A stretch of DNA of 50,856 nucleotides from Streptomyces sp. rh34 (GTDB lineage: Bacteria > Actinomycetota > Actinomycetes > Streptomycetales > Streptomycetaceae), in assembly GCF_002551245.1 (NCBI RefSeq), contig NZ_NTGZ01000019.1, positions 1 through 50,856 of the forward strand, read 5' to 3'. The notes beneath the pieces are model-generated. The model worked only from the letters and a program-made list of their open reading frames with translations, had not been told where the DNA came from and ran no database searches. Below, piece after piece: positions 42,128 through 49,993 of the stretch. The translations under genes were made by a program, and so were the position numbers. Each line of letters opens with the position of its first letter. The stretch's first letter is position 1.

Positions 42128-42217
42128 CGGACTCCGTCCGAAAGCGTCCGGCTCACCGCGGGGCGCCGGGCCGAAGCCCATCGCCCCGGCGCGCGAGCCG
42201 AAGTCTTTCGCCCCGGC

Positions 42218-43819
42218 TCAGCGCCCGGCGGTGGCCAGCGCCTTCCAGAAGGCGTAGCGGTGGTCAGCCGCGAAATCGGTCGGCCCGATGCGGCCGGATC
42301 CGAGTCGCTGCACATACGGGCTGCGGGGCGTGAACGGCTTCCACGTGGGCAAGCCGTGCGCATCCGTCCGGCCGGTGGCGGCGAACCGACTCCAGTAGGC
42401 GGTCACGGTGTCCGACAGCCCGGCCTGCTCGGCGCTGAGGGGCTCGAAGAGATCGTTCTCGAACAGGTAGGCCAGGTCGACCATGTGGCCGGTACCGAGC
42501 GAAAAGCTCGCCGGCCGCGGCACCTTCCTGAAGTACGGGGCCCGCGCATCGGCGAAGTCGTAGGCATAGACACGGGTATGGCGGGCCAGCGCGCGCTGGG
42601 TGTCGAGCGCCGCGGTCGACCACTCCGAGTCGGTCAGCACGGCCGACAGCGCCGCTCCGGGCGCCGAGTAACGCGCGGCGGGATATTCGGCCAGAATCGC
42701 GGGAGCATCTTTCCCGAACCGTTCGGTGATCTTCTCCGCGTACTTCTCGGCGGTCAGCGGCTCTCCGGTCATGACCTCTTCGAGCCCGGCCAGCCCGCTC
42801 ATCTCGTCGTGGGTGGAGCCGTGCAGCACCGGCACCCGGGCGAACCGACCGGAGGCGATCGCCCGTGACGGGGCCTCGGGCAGTACCGTGCCGTCCACGA
42901 CGGGCCGGTAGCCGTCATGGCCCGAGAGCGACGCTTCGACGAGCGCGCCGGTGGACCTGCGCCGCAGGCAGGAGTCGACGGTTCGCGGATCGGCGCAGTG
43001 CGCGGCCTCGGCGACGGTGCGGCCGTTGGCCTCCGCCTGTGCGCGGGTGAACGAGCCGTCCGGTCCCGCGCAGCCCGCGCTCTGCACGATCGCCTTGTCG
43101 AAGAGCCCCCGCGCTCCGGGCGAGACGAGCTGGGCGCAGACGCTGTAACCGCCGCCCGACTGCCCCATGATCGTGACATTGCGGGGGTTCCCGCCGAAGG
43201 CTGAGGCATTGCGCTCGACCCACTTCAGCGCGGCCTGCTGGTCGAGAAGGCCGAGGTTGGCCGGCGCGCGCAGGCCCGGCGCGGTGAGGAACCCGAACGC
43301 GCCGAGCCGGTAGTTGACCGTCACGACCATGGCGCCCTGCCGCGCGGCGGCCAGCTCGGCCGCCCGGTAGGTGGCGCCGTCTCCGTAGGCGAAGCTGCCG
43401 CCGTGGATCCAGACGATGACCGGAAACCGTTCCGCCATCCGTCCGGCCGGCGTGGTGACGTTCAGATGGAGGCAGTCCTCGCTGCCGCCGCCCTCGATCG
43501 AGATCGGCTGGTCGGTCGGCTGCGCGCAGGCGCTCCTCGGGGTTCGGGCGTCCAGCGGCGCCGACCAGGAACGCACCGGCTGCGGCGCCTTCCACCGGCG
43601 TTCCCCGGTCGGCGGAGCCGCGTAAGGAATGCCCTGGAACGTGCGCACCGCACCTTCGGCCGAGCCCTGGACCGGGCCTTCCGCGGTCGTCACACGAGTC
43701 TGGGGCACGTGCGGTTCGGAGTGCGCCGGCGCGGGGCCGGCCGTGATCAGCGTGGCGGCGAGCGTGGTGGAGACGGCGGCCGCGGCAAGGGCGGCGACGC
43801 GGAACGGTCTGATCCTCAT
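42218..43819 (-). CDS. Secreted type-B carboxylesterase
   Basis: The 533-residue precursor has a Sec signal peptide (about 1-32, AAALAAAAVSTTLAATL-like core). The type-B esterase features follow: SEDCLHLN at 113-120, WIHGGSF oxyanion segment at 137-143, nucleophile S221 in GQSGGGYSV, acid in HGSTHDEMSG and histidine in GTGHMVDL. Two conserved cysteines flank the N-terminal loop. It would hydrolyse esters outside the cell. It is divergent from the TetR gene, with two palindromes between them, and is its likely target. Confidence 0.92.
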   Translation of the reverse strand: MRIRPFRVAALAAAAVSTTLAATLITAGPAPAHSEPHVPQTRVTTAEGPVQGSAEGAVRTFQGIPYAAPPTGERRWKAPQPVRSWSAPLDARTPRSACAQPTDQPISIEGGGSEDCLHLNVTTPAGRMAERFPVIVWIHGGSFAYGDGATYRAAELAAARQGAMVVTVNYRLGAFGFLTAPGLRAPANLGLLDQQAALKWVERNASAFGGNPRNVTIMGQSGGGYSVCAQLVSPGARGLFDKAIVQSAGCAGPDGSFTRAQAEANGRTVAEAAHCADPRTVDSCLRRRSTGALVEASLSGHDGYRPVVDGTVLPEAPSRAIASGRFARVPVLHGSTHDEMSGLAGLEEVMTGEPLTAEKYAEKITERFGKDAPAILAEYPAARYSAPGAALSAVLTDSEWSTAALDTQRALARHTRVYAYDFADARAPYFRKVPRPASFSLGTGHMVDLAYLFENDLFEPLSAEQAGLSDTVTAYWSRFAATGRTDAHGLPTWKPFTPRSPYVQRLGSGRIGPTDFAADHRYAFWKALATAGR

Positions 43820-43870
43820 CCGGACTCCCGGGATCGGTGTGGTCTTCGATGACCGGAACCGTAATCAGGA

Positions 43871-43934
43871 ATTGGGCAACCGCGCAAGACGATTGCCCAA
43901 TGCGAGCGCCCAATACGAACGCCTGAGGCGTTCG
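43871..43934. promoter_or_regulatory. Two palindromes in the esterase/TetR divergent promoter
   Basis: ATTGGGCAA (43871-43879) and TTGCCCAAT (43893-43901) are exact complements with a 13-base spacer, followed by GCGCCCAATA, a third similar half-site. CGAACGCC-TGA-GGCGTTCG (43916-43934) is a second perfect palindrome, only 53 bases before the TetR start. Both are good operator candidates for the adjacent TetR protein. Confidence 0.7.
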
Positions 43935-43986
43935 CGTGAGGCGATCGTCTGGCGCGTGCGCGCAGAACGTTGCTAGGGTCGGCGCC

Positions 43987-44553
43987 ATGGCAATGGGAAA
44001 CCGGGAGAAGCTGCTGGAGGCCGCCGGGCGGTGCCTCTTCGACAAGGGCTACGAGCGCACGACGGTTCGCGATCTGGCCTCGGCCGCGGGCGTCAGCATG
44101 GCCGCGATCGGCTATCACTTCGGCTCGAAGGAGGCGTTGCTCAATCAGGCGCTCTTCGAGGCGCTCGACTCGGGGGGCCAGGCATTCGGGCCGCCGTCCG
44201 GCGACAGCGACCTCGGCGCGCTGTGGCGTCGTCTGATCGAGGCTTTCTCGGCCAACAAGACGTTCTGGATCGCCAATCTGGAGACCGTCCTGCGGGCCCA
44301 ACGCGATGCGGGGCTGCGTGAGCAGGTGGCCGCCGGACTGCGACAGGGCCGCAGCGGCATGGCGCGGGAGGTCACCGGAACCGCGGAGAGCGAGCTGTCC
44401 GAGCAGACGATCCGCACCATCGGCTCGGTGCAACTCGCCCTCGTCAGCGGCCTGATGATGCAGCACCTCACCGACCCGGAATCCGCGCCCACCGCCGAGG
44501 AGGTGCTGGCGGGCCTGCGGGCACTGGCCGCCCACCTGCCCGAGGAGGCGTAG
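43987..44553 (+). CDS. TetR/AcrR-family transcriptional regulator
   Basis: The 188-residue protein has the TetR HTH at about 5-50 with RTTVRDLASAAGVSMAAIGY and HFGSKEALLNQALFEA, and a helical ligand domain. ATG at 43987 (MAMGNREK) or 43993 (MGNREK) starts it; no Shine-Dalgarno is clear, so leaderless translation is possible. It is divergent from the secreted carboxylesterase; the palindromes between them suggest mutual control, with the esterase or its product relating to the inducer. Confidence 0.92.
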   Translation: MAMGNREKLLEAAGRCLFDKGYERTTVRDLASAAGVSMAAIGYHFGSKEALLNQALFEALDSGGQAFGPPSGDSDLGALWRRLIEAFSANKTFWIANLETVLRAQRDAGLREQVAAGLRQGRSGMAREVTGTAESELSEQTIRTIGSVQLALVSGLMMQHLTDPESAPTAEEVLAGLRALAAHLPEEA

Positions 44554-44724
44554 GGCTCGGGCCTTGATGCGGCGCCACCAGTAGTCACAGGCCGCGTAGC
44601 TGCCGCCGCCCAGGACGAGCACGGGGATGCTGCTCCTGGCCGAGGAGATCGTCGGCGACGCGCACGCCGCGCTCGGCCCCCCTCTACGAGGCCCCGCGCC
44701 CCGCCGGTCCCCCCACCGGCAGCC

Positions 44725-45363
44725 TCAGCCCCGGGCAGCCCCAGGCGTCCCGGCAGTCCCAGGCGTCCCGGCCGTCCCGGTCGTCCCGGTCGTCCCGGTC
44801 GGACGCCACCCCGGGTCGCGGCCCGTCACCGCCAGCAGCCGCTCGAAGGCGCCGGCCCCCTCCCCCACCGGGAACGGCTCACCGAACACCTTCATCTCCC
44901 GGGCCTGCGGCGCCATCGCCGCCAGCCCCGGCCCCAGTTCGTCGAGCACGCTCCCCTCCGGCACGAAGTCCGCGCCCGTCGCCCGCGCCAGGTCCCAGGC
45001 GTGCACCGTAAGATCGCCGAGGACCATGAGCCCCACCGTCCGGGCCGGCAGCCCCATCTGCCCCGTCGTGCCCTCCTCGGCACCGGGCGCGCTCCACGCC
45101 TCCACCAGCCGGGCGGTCTCCTCACCGAACCTGCCCCGCCAGTCGCCCGTCACGAACTCCGGCTCCTGGCCGAAATCCACCTCCTCACGCGCGGCGAGCG
45201 CCTGGAAGTTCACCACCACCAGGAACAGGTGGTTCAGCAGCGCCCGTACGTCGTACTCCGCGCACGGCGTACGGTCGCCCAACTGCCCGTCGTCGATGCC
45301 CCGGACCACGGGCAGGGCCCGGGCCGCGGCGGTTTCCAGCAGGTCACTGATCTTCTGCGTCAT
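44725..45363 (-). CDS. TIGR03086-type mycothiol-dependent/DinB-fold protein
   Basis: The 212-residue protein fits the TIGR03086 family (maleylpyruvate-isomerase-like N-terminal four-helix fold). Metal-ligand-type histidines are in ALLNHLFLVVVNF and LTVHAWDLARATG with nearby acidic residues. Related proteins use mycothiol as cofactor; the reaction here is unknown. ATG at 45363 follows GGATGGAAGGC. The last 35 residues are a Thr/Gly-rich tail from DNA slippage (see the repeat at 44743). It is divergent from the AraC-type regulator by 85 bases, which may control it. Confidence 0.82.
   Translation of the reverse strand: MTQKISDLLETAAARALPVVRGIDDGQLGDRTPCAEYDVRALLNHLFLVVVNFQALAAREEVDFGQEPEFVTGDWRGRFGEETARLVEAWSAPGAEEGTTGQMGLPARTVGLMVLGDLTVHAWDLARATGADFVPEGSVLDELGPGLAAMAPQAREMKVFGEPFPVGEGAGAFERLLAVTGRDPGWRPTGTTGTTGTAGTPGTAGTPGAARG
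44743..44802. repeat. 9/18-bp tandem repeat coding a Thr-Gly tail
   Basis: AGGCGTCCCGGCAGTCCC and AGGCGTCCCGGCCGTCCC (44743-44778) are followed by two GGTCGTCCC units and a partial one. On the minus strand they code for the GTTGTTGTAGTPGTAGTPG-like tail of the TIGR03086-type protein. Slippage is the simple cause, and the length could differ between strains. Confidence 0.85.
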
Positions 45364-45448
45364 GCCTTCCATCCTGCGTCCGCACCCCGCCCGGTGTCTT
45401 GAAGAAACACGACAGACAGGCGGAGGACGCGCCACCTAGGATCGGGGC

Positions 45449-46270
45449 ATGGCCGCCGGACCCCGCCGCGACACCCGGGGCATCGTCGACGCCCCGGACC
45501 TGTTCGCCCGCGTGCGCTTCCGACGCCGCGAACCCGCCGCCGCGCTGCGCCCGTACCTGGAGCACTACTGGCTGATCGACTGGGACCTCACCGAGCCGTA
45601 CGCCGCCCATGTGGTCCCGCACCCGTCGGTGAACCTGGTCCTCCAGCGGTACGAGGCCGGGTACGGCCCCCGGGAGCGGTCCGGGTACGCCGAGGTCGCG
45701 GGCGTCGACCCCGGGCTCTTCACCCGGAAGCTGACCGGGCGCGGGCGGGTCTGCGGGGTGCAGTTCCGGCCCGGTGGCTTCCGGCCGTTCGCCCCCGGGC
45801 GACCGGTGTCCGCGTGGACCGGGCTGCGGTCCGACGCCGCCGGGGCGCTACGGCTGCCGCCCCCTGTCCAGGCCGTCCTGGACCCGGACGACGAGGACGC
45901 GCGGGTCAGGGCGCTGGACGCCTTCCTGCTGACCCTGGAACCCCGCCCCGATCCCCGGGCAACGCTGGCGATGGCCGCCGTCGACCTGGTGCGCACGGAC
46001 CGCACGGTGCTCCGGGCCGACCGGCTCGCCCAGGACACGGGGCTCTCCGCCCGCTCCCTGCAACGGCTCTTCTCCGCGTACGTCGGCGTCGGACCCAAGT
46101 GGGTCATCCTGCGCTACCGCGTCCACGAGGCCCTGGAACGCGCCGGATCCGACCCGGCCGTCGACTGGTCGCGGCTCGCGGCGGACCTGGGCTACAGCGA
46201 CCAGGCCCATCTGGTGCGGGACTTCACCGCGACGGTGGGCGTGCCCCCGACGGCGTTCGCCCCACGTTGA
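45449..46270 (+). CDS. AraC-type regulator with DUF6597 domain
   Basis: The 273-residue protein has an N-terminal DUF6597-like domain (about 20-130) with LRPYLEHYWLIDWDL and PHPSVNLVLQR, and a C-terminal AraC HTH region (about 190-265) containing DRLAQDTGLSARSLQRLFSA and RLAADLGYSDQAHLVRDFT. Its ligand is unknown. ATG at 45449 has AGGA nine bases upstream. It is divergent from the TIGR03086-type gene and is followed 75 bases later by the Mut7-C gene on the same strand. Confidence 0.88.
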   Translation: MAAGPRRDTRGIVDAPDLFARVRFRRREPAAALRPYLEHYWLIDWDLTEPYAAHVVPHPSVNLVLQRYEAGYGPRERSGYAEVAGVDPGLFTRKLTGRGRVCGVQFRPGGFRPFAPGRPVSAWTGLRSDAAGALRLPPPVQAVLDPDDEDARVRALDAFLLTLEPRPDPRATLAMAAVDLVRTDRTVLRADRLAQDTGLSARSLQRLFSAYVGVGPKWVILRYRVHEALERAGSDPAVDWSRLAADLGYSDQAHLVRDFTATVGVPPTAFAPR

Positions 46271-46345
46271 CGGCGGCCGGGCGCACACCCGCGCGCTCCG
46301 CGAATTCCCTGGCAGCCTCTCCCGCCCCGGTGGCATCCTGACCGG

Positions 46346-47080
46346 GTGAACGGACCCGAGATCAGTCTCGAAGTAGCTCCCGAGCTGCGACTCTTCGTCC
46401 CGCACGACCGCCGCGGCGGGCCCACGCCCCTCGTCACGGACGGCTCCTCGACCCTCGGCCATGTCATCGAGTCCCTCGGCGTCCCGCTCACCGAGGCCGG
46501 AACGCTGCTGGTGAACGGCGCCCCGGTGGCCCGCTCGCATGTGCCCGGCCCCGGCGAGCACGTCGACGTACGCGCCGTGGAACGCCCCCAGCAGGTCCCC
46601 GGCGCCCCCCTGCGCTTCCTCCTCGACGTCCATCTCGGCACACTGGCCCGCCGGTTGCGGCTCCTGGGCGTCGACGCGGCGTACGAGAGCGAGGACATCG
46701 GCGACCCCGCCCTGGCCGCCCTCTCCGCACGGGAGCGGCGGGTCCTGCTCTCCCGGGACCGCGGGCTGCTGCGCCGCCGCGAGATCTGGGCGGGGGCGTA
46801 CGTCTACAGCGACCGCCCCCCGGAGCAGCTCCGCGACGTCCTCGGCCGCTTCGCTCCGGCCCTGGCCCCGTGGACCCGCTGCACCGCGTGCAACGGCACG
46901 CTGGCCGGGGCGGCGAAGGACTCCGTGAGCGGACTCCTGGAACACGGCACCCAGGAGGCGTACGACGTGTTCGCCCAGTGCACCGAGTGCTCCCGGGTGT
47001 ACTGGCGCGGCGCCCATCACGGCCATCTGGAGACGATCGTGTCCGAGGCGATGGCCGAGTTCGGGGGCGCGCCGGCCTGA
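46346..47080 (+). CDS. Mut7-C ubiquitin/RNase-domain protein
   Basis: The 244-residue protein begins with a ubiquitin-like beta-grasp domain (about 1-80, with the loop GTLLVNGAPVARSHVPGPG). A Mut7-C PIN-like RNase domain follows: FLLDVHLGTLARRLRLLG (D94), LLSRDRGLLRR (D138), then a zinc ribbon with C179, C182, C212 and C215 in TRCTACN and QCTECSRVYW. The eukaryotic Mut7 exonuclease carries the same C-terminal domain. In bacteria the family is thought, by domain context, to act on RNA; no activity is proven here. GTG at 46346 is chosen because of the downstream domain fit. Confidence 0.88.
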   Translation: MNGPEISLEVAPELRLFVPHDRRGGPTPLVTDGSSTLGHVIESLGVPLTEAGTLLVNGAPVARSHVPGPGEHVDVRAVERPQQVPGAPLRFLLDVHLGTLARRLRLLGVDAAYESEDIGDPALAALSARERRVLLSRDRGLLRRREIWAGAYVYSDRPPEQLRDVLGRFAPALAPWTRCTACNGTLAGAAKDSVSGLLEHGTQEAYDVFAQCTECSRVYWRGAHHGHLETIVSEAMAEFGGAPA

Positions 47081-47166
47081 GGGCTTTCCCGCAGGGGCTT
47101 CCCGCAGGGGCTTTCCCGCAAGGCTCCTGCAGGGGCTTTCCCGCAGGGCTTCCCGCAGGGGCTTCC
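47081..47166. repeat. Tandem GGGGCTTTCCCGCA-type repeats after the Mut7-C gene
   Basis: About six imperfect units of GGGGCTT(T)CCCGCA follow the stop codon directly, some lacking a T or with changes (AAGGCTCCTGCA). The pattern is noncoding and probably replication slippage; repeat number may vary between strains. Confidence 0.9.
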
Positions 47167-47299
47167 GTCCGGATCGTGCCGGGCTCGTGAGCCGCAGGTC
47201 CGGCGCGCTCTGCCGGTCGTGCCCTCCCGCGCACGGGGTGCGCCGCGCCGCCTGCCTATCCTTCTCCCCGTACCCGATCAGCAGTCCGAGGAGATCGCC

Positions 47300-48058
47300 A
47301 TGGCCGCCACCCCCATCGCCGTCATCACCGGCGCGAGCAGCGGCATCGGCGCCGCCACCGCCCGTACGCTGGCCGCCGCCGGCTTCCGGGTCGTGCTGAC
47401 CGCCCGCCGCAAGGACCGCGTCGAGGCGCTGGCCGCCGAGATCACCGAGGCCGGTCACCAGGCGACGGCCTATCCCCTGGACGTCACCGACCGCGCGGCG
47501 GTCGACGAGTTCGCCACCGCGTTCCGCACCCTCGCCGTCCTCGTCAACAACGCGGGCGGGGCGCTCGGGGCCGACCCGGTGGCGACCGGCGACCCTGCCG
47601 ACTGGCGCCAGATGTACGAGACCAACGTGATCGGCACGCTCAACGTCACCCAGGCCCTGCTGCCCGCCCTCACCGCGAGCGGCGACGGCACGATCGTGAT
47701 CCTCTCCTCCACCGCGGCGCTGTCCGCGTACGAGGGCGGCGGCGGTTACGTGGCGGCCAAGCACGGCGAACACGTCCTGGCCGAGACCCTGCGGCTGGAG
47801 ATCGTCGGCACCCCGGTCCGCGTCATCGAGGTGGCCCCCGGCATGGTCAGGACCGAGGAGTTCGCCACCACCCGCTTCCGCGGCGACACGGAGAAGGCCG
47901 CCAAGGTCTACGCGGGCGTCGACGCCCCGCTCACCGCCGAGGACGTGGCCGACACGATCGGCTGGGCCGTCACCCGCCCCAGCCACGTCAACATCGACCT
48001 CCTGGTGGTCCGCCCCCGCGCCCAGGCCTCCAACACGAAGGTCCACCGCACCGGGTGA
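47300..48058 (+). CDS. SDR-family oxidoreductase
   Basis: This 252-residue classical SDR has TGASSGIG at 10-17, NNAGG at 83-87, catalytic serine in ILSSTAA (about 136), and Y150/K154 in GYVAAKHG. The C-terminal LVVRPRAQASNTKVHR end is shared with YdfG-type SDRs that use 3-hydroxy acids such as serine or 3-hydroxypropionate; this is a resemblance, not proof. ATG at 47300 has a GAGGAG element with suitable spacing. It ends seven bases from the convergent ABC ATPase gene. Confidence 0.92.
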   Translation: MAATPIAVITGASSGIGAATARTLAAAGFRVVLTARRKDRVEALAAEITEAGHQATAYPLDVTDRAAVDEFATAFRTLAVLVNNAGGALGADPVATGDPADWRQMYETNVIGTLNVTQALLPALTASGDGTIVILSSTAALSAYEGGGGYVAAKHGEHVLAETLRLEIVGTPVRVIEVAPGMVRTEEFATTRFRGDTEKAAKVYAGVDAPLTAEDVADTIGWAVTRPSHVNIDLLVVRPRAQASNTKVHRTG

Positions 48059-48065
48059 ACCCGGA

Positions 48066-49139
48066 TCACCCCTTCGGGGACGGGGCGACGGCCCGCTCGG
48101 CGACGAGCACCGGGTGGTCGTGCGGGGTGATCGCGCACCGCGCTCCGGGCGTCAGCGCGGCCGCCTCCCAGCTGGGCAGGTCGGCCTTGCAGGCGGTTCC
48201 GGAGTCCGTGGTGAGGTGCAGTCGCGTGGTGGGGCCGAGGAAGGTCGCCACCCGTACGGTCGCGGGAGTGCCCGCCCCGTCGTCGGCGGCGCCGACCGCG
48301 AGGCCCTCGGGGCGCAGCAGTACGTCGACCTCGGCGCCGGCGGCGGGGGTCGCGCCGTGGATGGGCAGCCGCCGGCCGAACAGCTCGACGACCCCGCCGG
48401 CCCGGACGATGCCCGGCAGCCGGTTCATGGTGCCGACGAACTCGGCGACGAACGGCGTGGCCGGGCGGTCGTACAACTCGCCGGGCGCGGCGCACTGTTC
48501 GAGCCGCCCGTCCTTCATCACGGCGACGCGGTCCGCCATCGACAGCGCCTCCTCCTGGTCATGGGTGACGAAGACGGTGGTGATGCCGAGATCCAGCTGG
48601 ATGCGCCGGATCTCCTCGCGCAGGGTCAGCCGCACCTTGGCGTCCAGGGCGGACAGCGGCTCGTCGAGGAGCAGCACCCTGGGCCGGACGGCCAGCGCGC
48701 GGGCGAGCGCGACGCGCTGCTGCTGGCCGCCGGACAGCTGGTGCGGGTAGGTGCCCTCGCGGCCGGGCAGGCCGACCAGGTCCAGCAGCTCCCGGGCCCG
48801 CTCCTTGCGCTCGGCGTTCGCCCGGCCCCGTACCCGCAGGCCGTACGCGATGTTCTCGGCGGCCGTCATGTTCGGGAACAGGCTGTACGACTGGAAGACC
48901 ATGCCGATGTCACGGCGGTGGGCCGGGACCGGGGTGACGTCCTGGCCGTCCATCAGCAGCTCGCCGCCGTCGGCGCTCTCGAACCCGGCGATGATGCGCA
49001 GCGCGGTGGTCTTGCCGCAGCCGGACGGCCCGAGCAGGGCGACCATCTCGCCGGGGGCGATGTCCAGGTCGAGTCCGTCGAGGGCGACCGTGGAGCCGAA
49101 CTTCCGGCGCAGTTGCTTGAGGTGCACGGGAACGGTCAT
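48066..49139 (-). CDS. ABC transporter ATP-binding protein (PotA/polyamine-phosphonate type)
   Basis: The 357-residue ATPase has Walker A GPSGCGKT at 37-44, signature LSGGQQQR at 135-142, Walker B VLLLDEP at 155-161 and the switch histidine H193. The C-terminal part (about 270-350) is a TOBE-like regulatory domain. This arrangement drives import for polyamine, thiamine, iron or 2-aminoethylphosphonate-type ABC systems. ATG at 49139 overlaps the stop of the preceding permease gene by ATGA, and the three genes form one operon. No substrate-binding protein is inside the window. Confidence 0.93.
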   Translation of the reverse strand: MTVPVHLKQLRRKFGSTVALDGLDLDIAPGEMVALLGPSGCGKTTALRIIAGFESADGGELLMDGQDVTPVPAHRRDIGMVFQSYSLFPNMTAAENIAYGLRVRGRANAERKERARELLDLVGLPGREGTYPHQLSGGQQQRVALARALAVRPRVLLLDEPLSALDAKVRLTLREEIRRIQLDLGITTVFVTHDQEEALSMADRVAVMKDGRLEQCAAPGELYDRPATPFVAEFVGTMNRLPGIVRAGGVVELFGRRLPIHGATPAAGAEVDVLLRPEGLAVGAADDGAGTPATVRVATFLGPTTRLHLTTDSGTACKADLPSWEAAALTPGARCAITPHDHPVLVAERAVAPSPKG

Positions 49140-49993
49140 GACACGGTCTTCTTTCGGTTCTCACGGACGGAGTTGTCGCGGACGGCGTTCGCCCGACGGC
49201 GGCTGCGGCCGCCGGCCAGGGTGGTGAGCAGGAGCAGCAGCCCCCAGGTGATCAGCAGGCTCAGCATCGCGGCCGCCACCGAGAGCTGGGCCTCGGAGTC
49301 CTTGACCTCCACCATCCACACGGAGAACGGGCGGTAGGAGAGCACGGAGGCGACGGTGTACTCGCCGAGCACCATGGCCAGGCTGAGTACGGCGCCGCCC
49401 ACCACGGCGGTCCGCAGGTTCGGCACGACGATCTGCCGCAGGGTCTGCAGCCGCGAGGCTCCCAGGCTGCGGGCGGCCTCGACAAGGGTGCGTAGGTCGA
49501 CGGCGCGCAGCCCGGCGTCCAGCGAGCGGTACAGGAACGGCAGGGACATGACCGTGTAGACGAGCACGAGGACCAGCGGGAAGTCCTCGTCCCGCAGGAG
49601 CTGGAAGGTCATGTACAGGGGCGTGTCGGCCAGGTCCTGTTCCCAGGACAGCACCGTGGTGACGCCGGCGACCAGCGCGATCGGCGGGACCACCAGCGGC
49701 ATCATGCACAGGATCTCGACGATCCGGCGCAGGCGGGGCAGATAGAGCGCGATCGCGACCAGGGTCGGCACCATCAGGAGCAGTCCGCAGACGATGGTGG
49801 CCAGGCCCAGGCGTACCGAGAGCATCAGGCTGGTGGTCAGCCCCTCGGCGCCGATCCCCTTCGTGTACGCGTCGAAGCTGACGCCCTCGACCTCGTTGAC
49901 GCTGAACCAGATCGAGGCGCCGATGGGGACCAGGAAATACAGCGCGGCGAGCGGCAGGACGACGCCCCGCGAGGTGAACTTCATCCGAGCCAT
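49136..49993 (-). CDS. ABC transporter permease (BPD_transp_1), second of two
   Basis: The 285-residue permease has about six membrane segments and the EAA-like loop EAARSLGASRLQTLRQIVVP. GVVLPLAALYFLVPIGASIW is the first segment. It forms the translocation pore with the other permease. ATG at 49993 overlaps the end of the first permease gene by 13 bases, and its stop overlaps the ATPase start. Confidence 0.92.
   Translation of the reverse strand: MARMKFTSRGVVLPLAALYFLVPIGASIWFSVNEVEGVSFDAYTKGIGAEGLTTSLMLSVRLGLATIVCGLLLMVPTLVAIALYLPRLRRIVEILCMMPLVVPPIALVAGVTTVLSWEQDLADTPLYMTFQLLRDEDFPLVLVLVYTVMSLPFLYRSLDAGLRAVDLRTLVEAARSLGASRLQTLRQIVVPNLRTAVVGGAVLSLAMVLGEYTVASVLSYRPFSVWMVEVKDSEAQLSVAAAMLSLLITWGLLLLLTTLAGGRSRRRANAVRDNSVRENRKKTVS

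Noticed and set aside
42113..42217. Imperfect CCGAAG...CGCCCCGGC direct repeat after the conserved hypothetical gene
   Set aside because: Only two short copies with several mismatches in GC-rich DNA, expected by chance.
44560..44705. Minus-strand fragment containing GGGSYAACDYWWRRIKARA-like residues
   Set aside because: It looks protein-like but has no supported start or stop and runs into antisense of the TetR gene. It may be a remnant; too little to call.
48051..48079. Hairpins CCGGGT-GA-ACCCGG and CCCC-TTC-GGGG between the convergent SDR and ABC genes
   Set aside because: Both lie largely within the two coding ends and are short; not convincing as a terminator.
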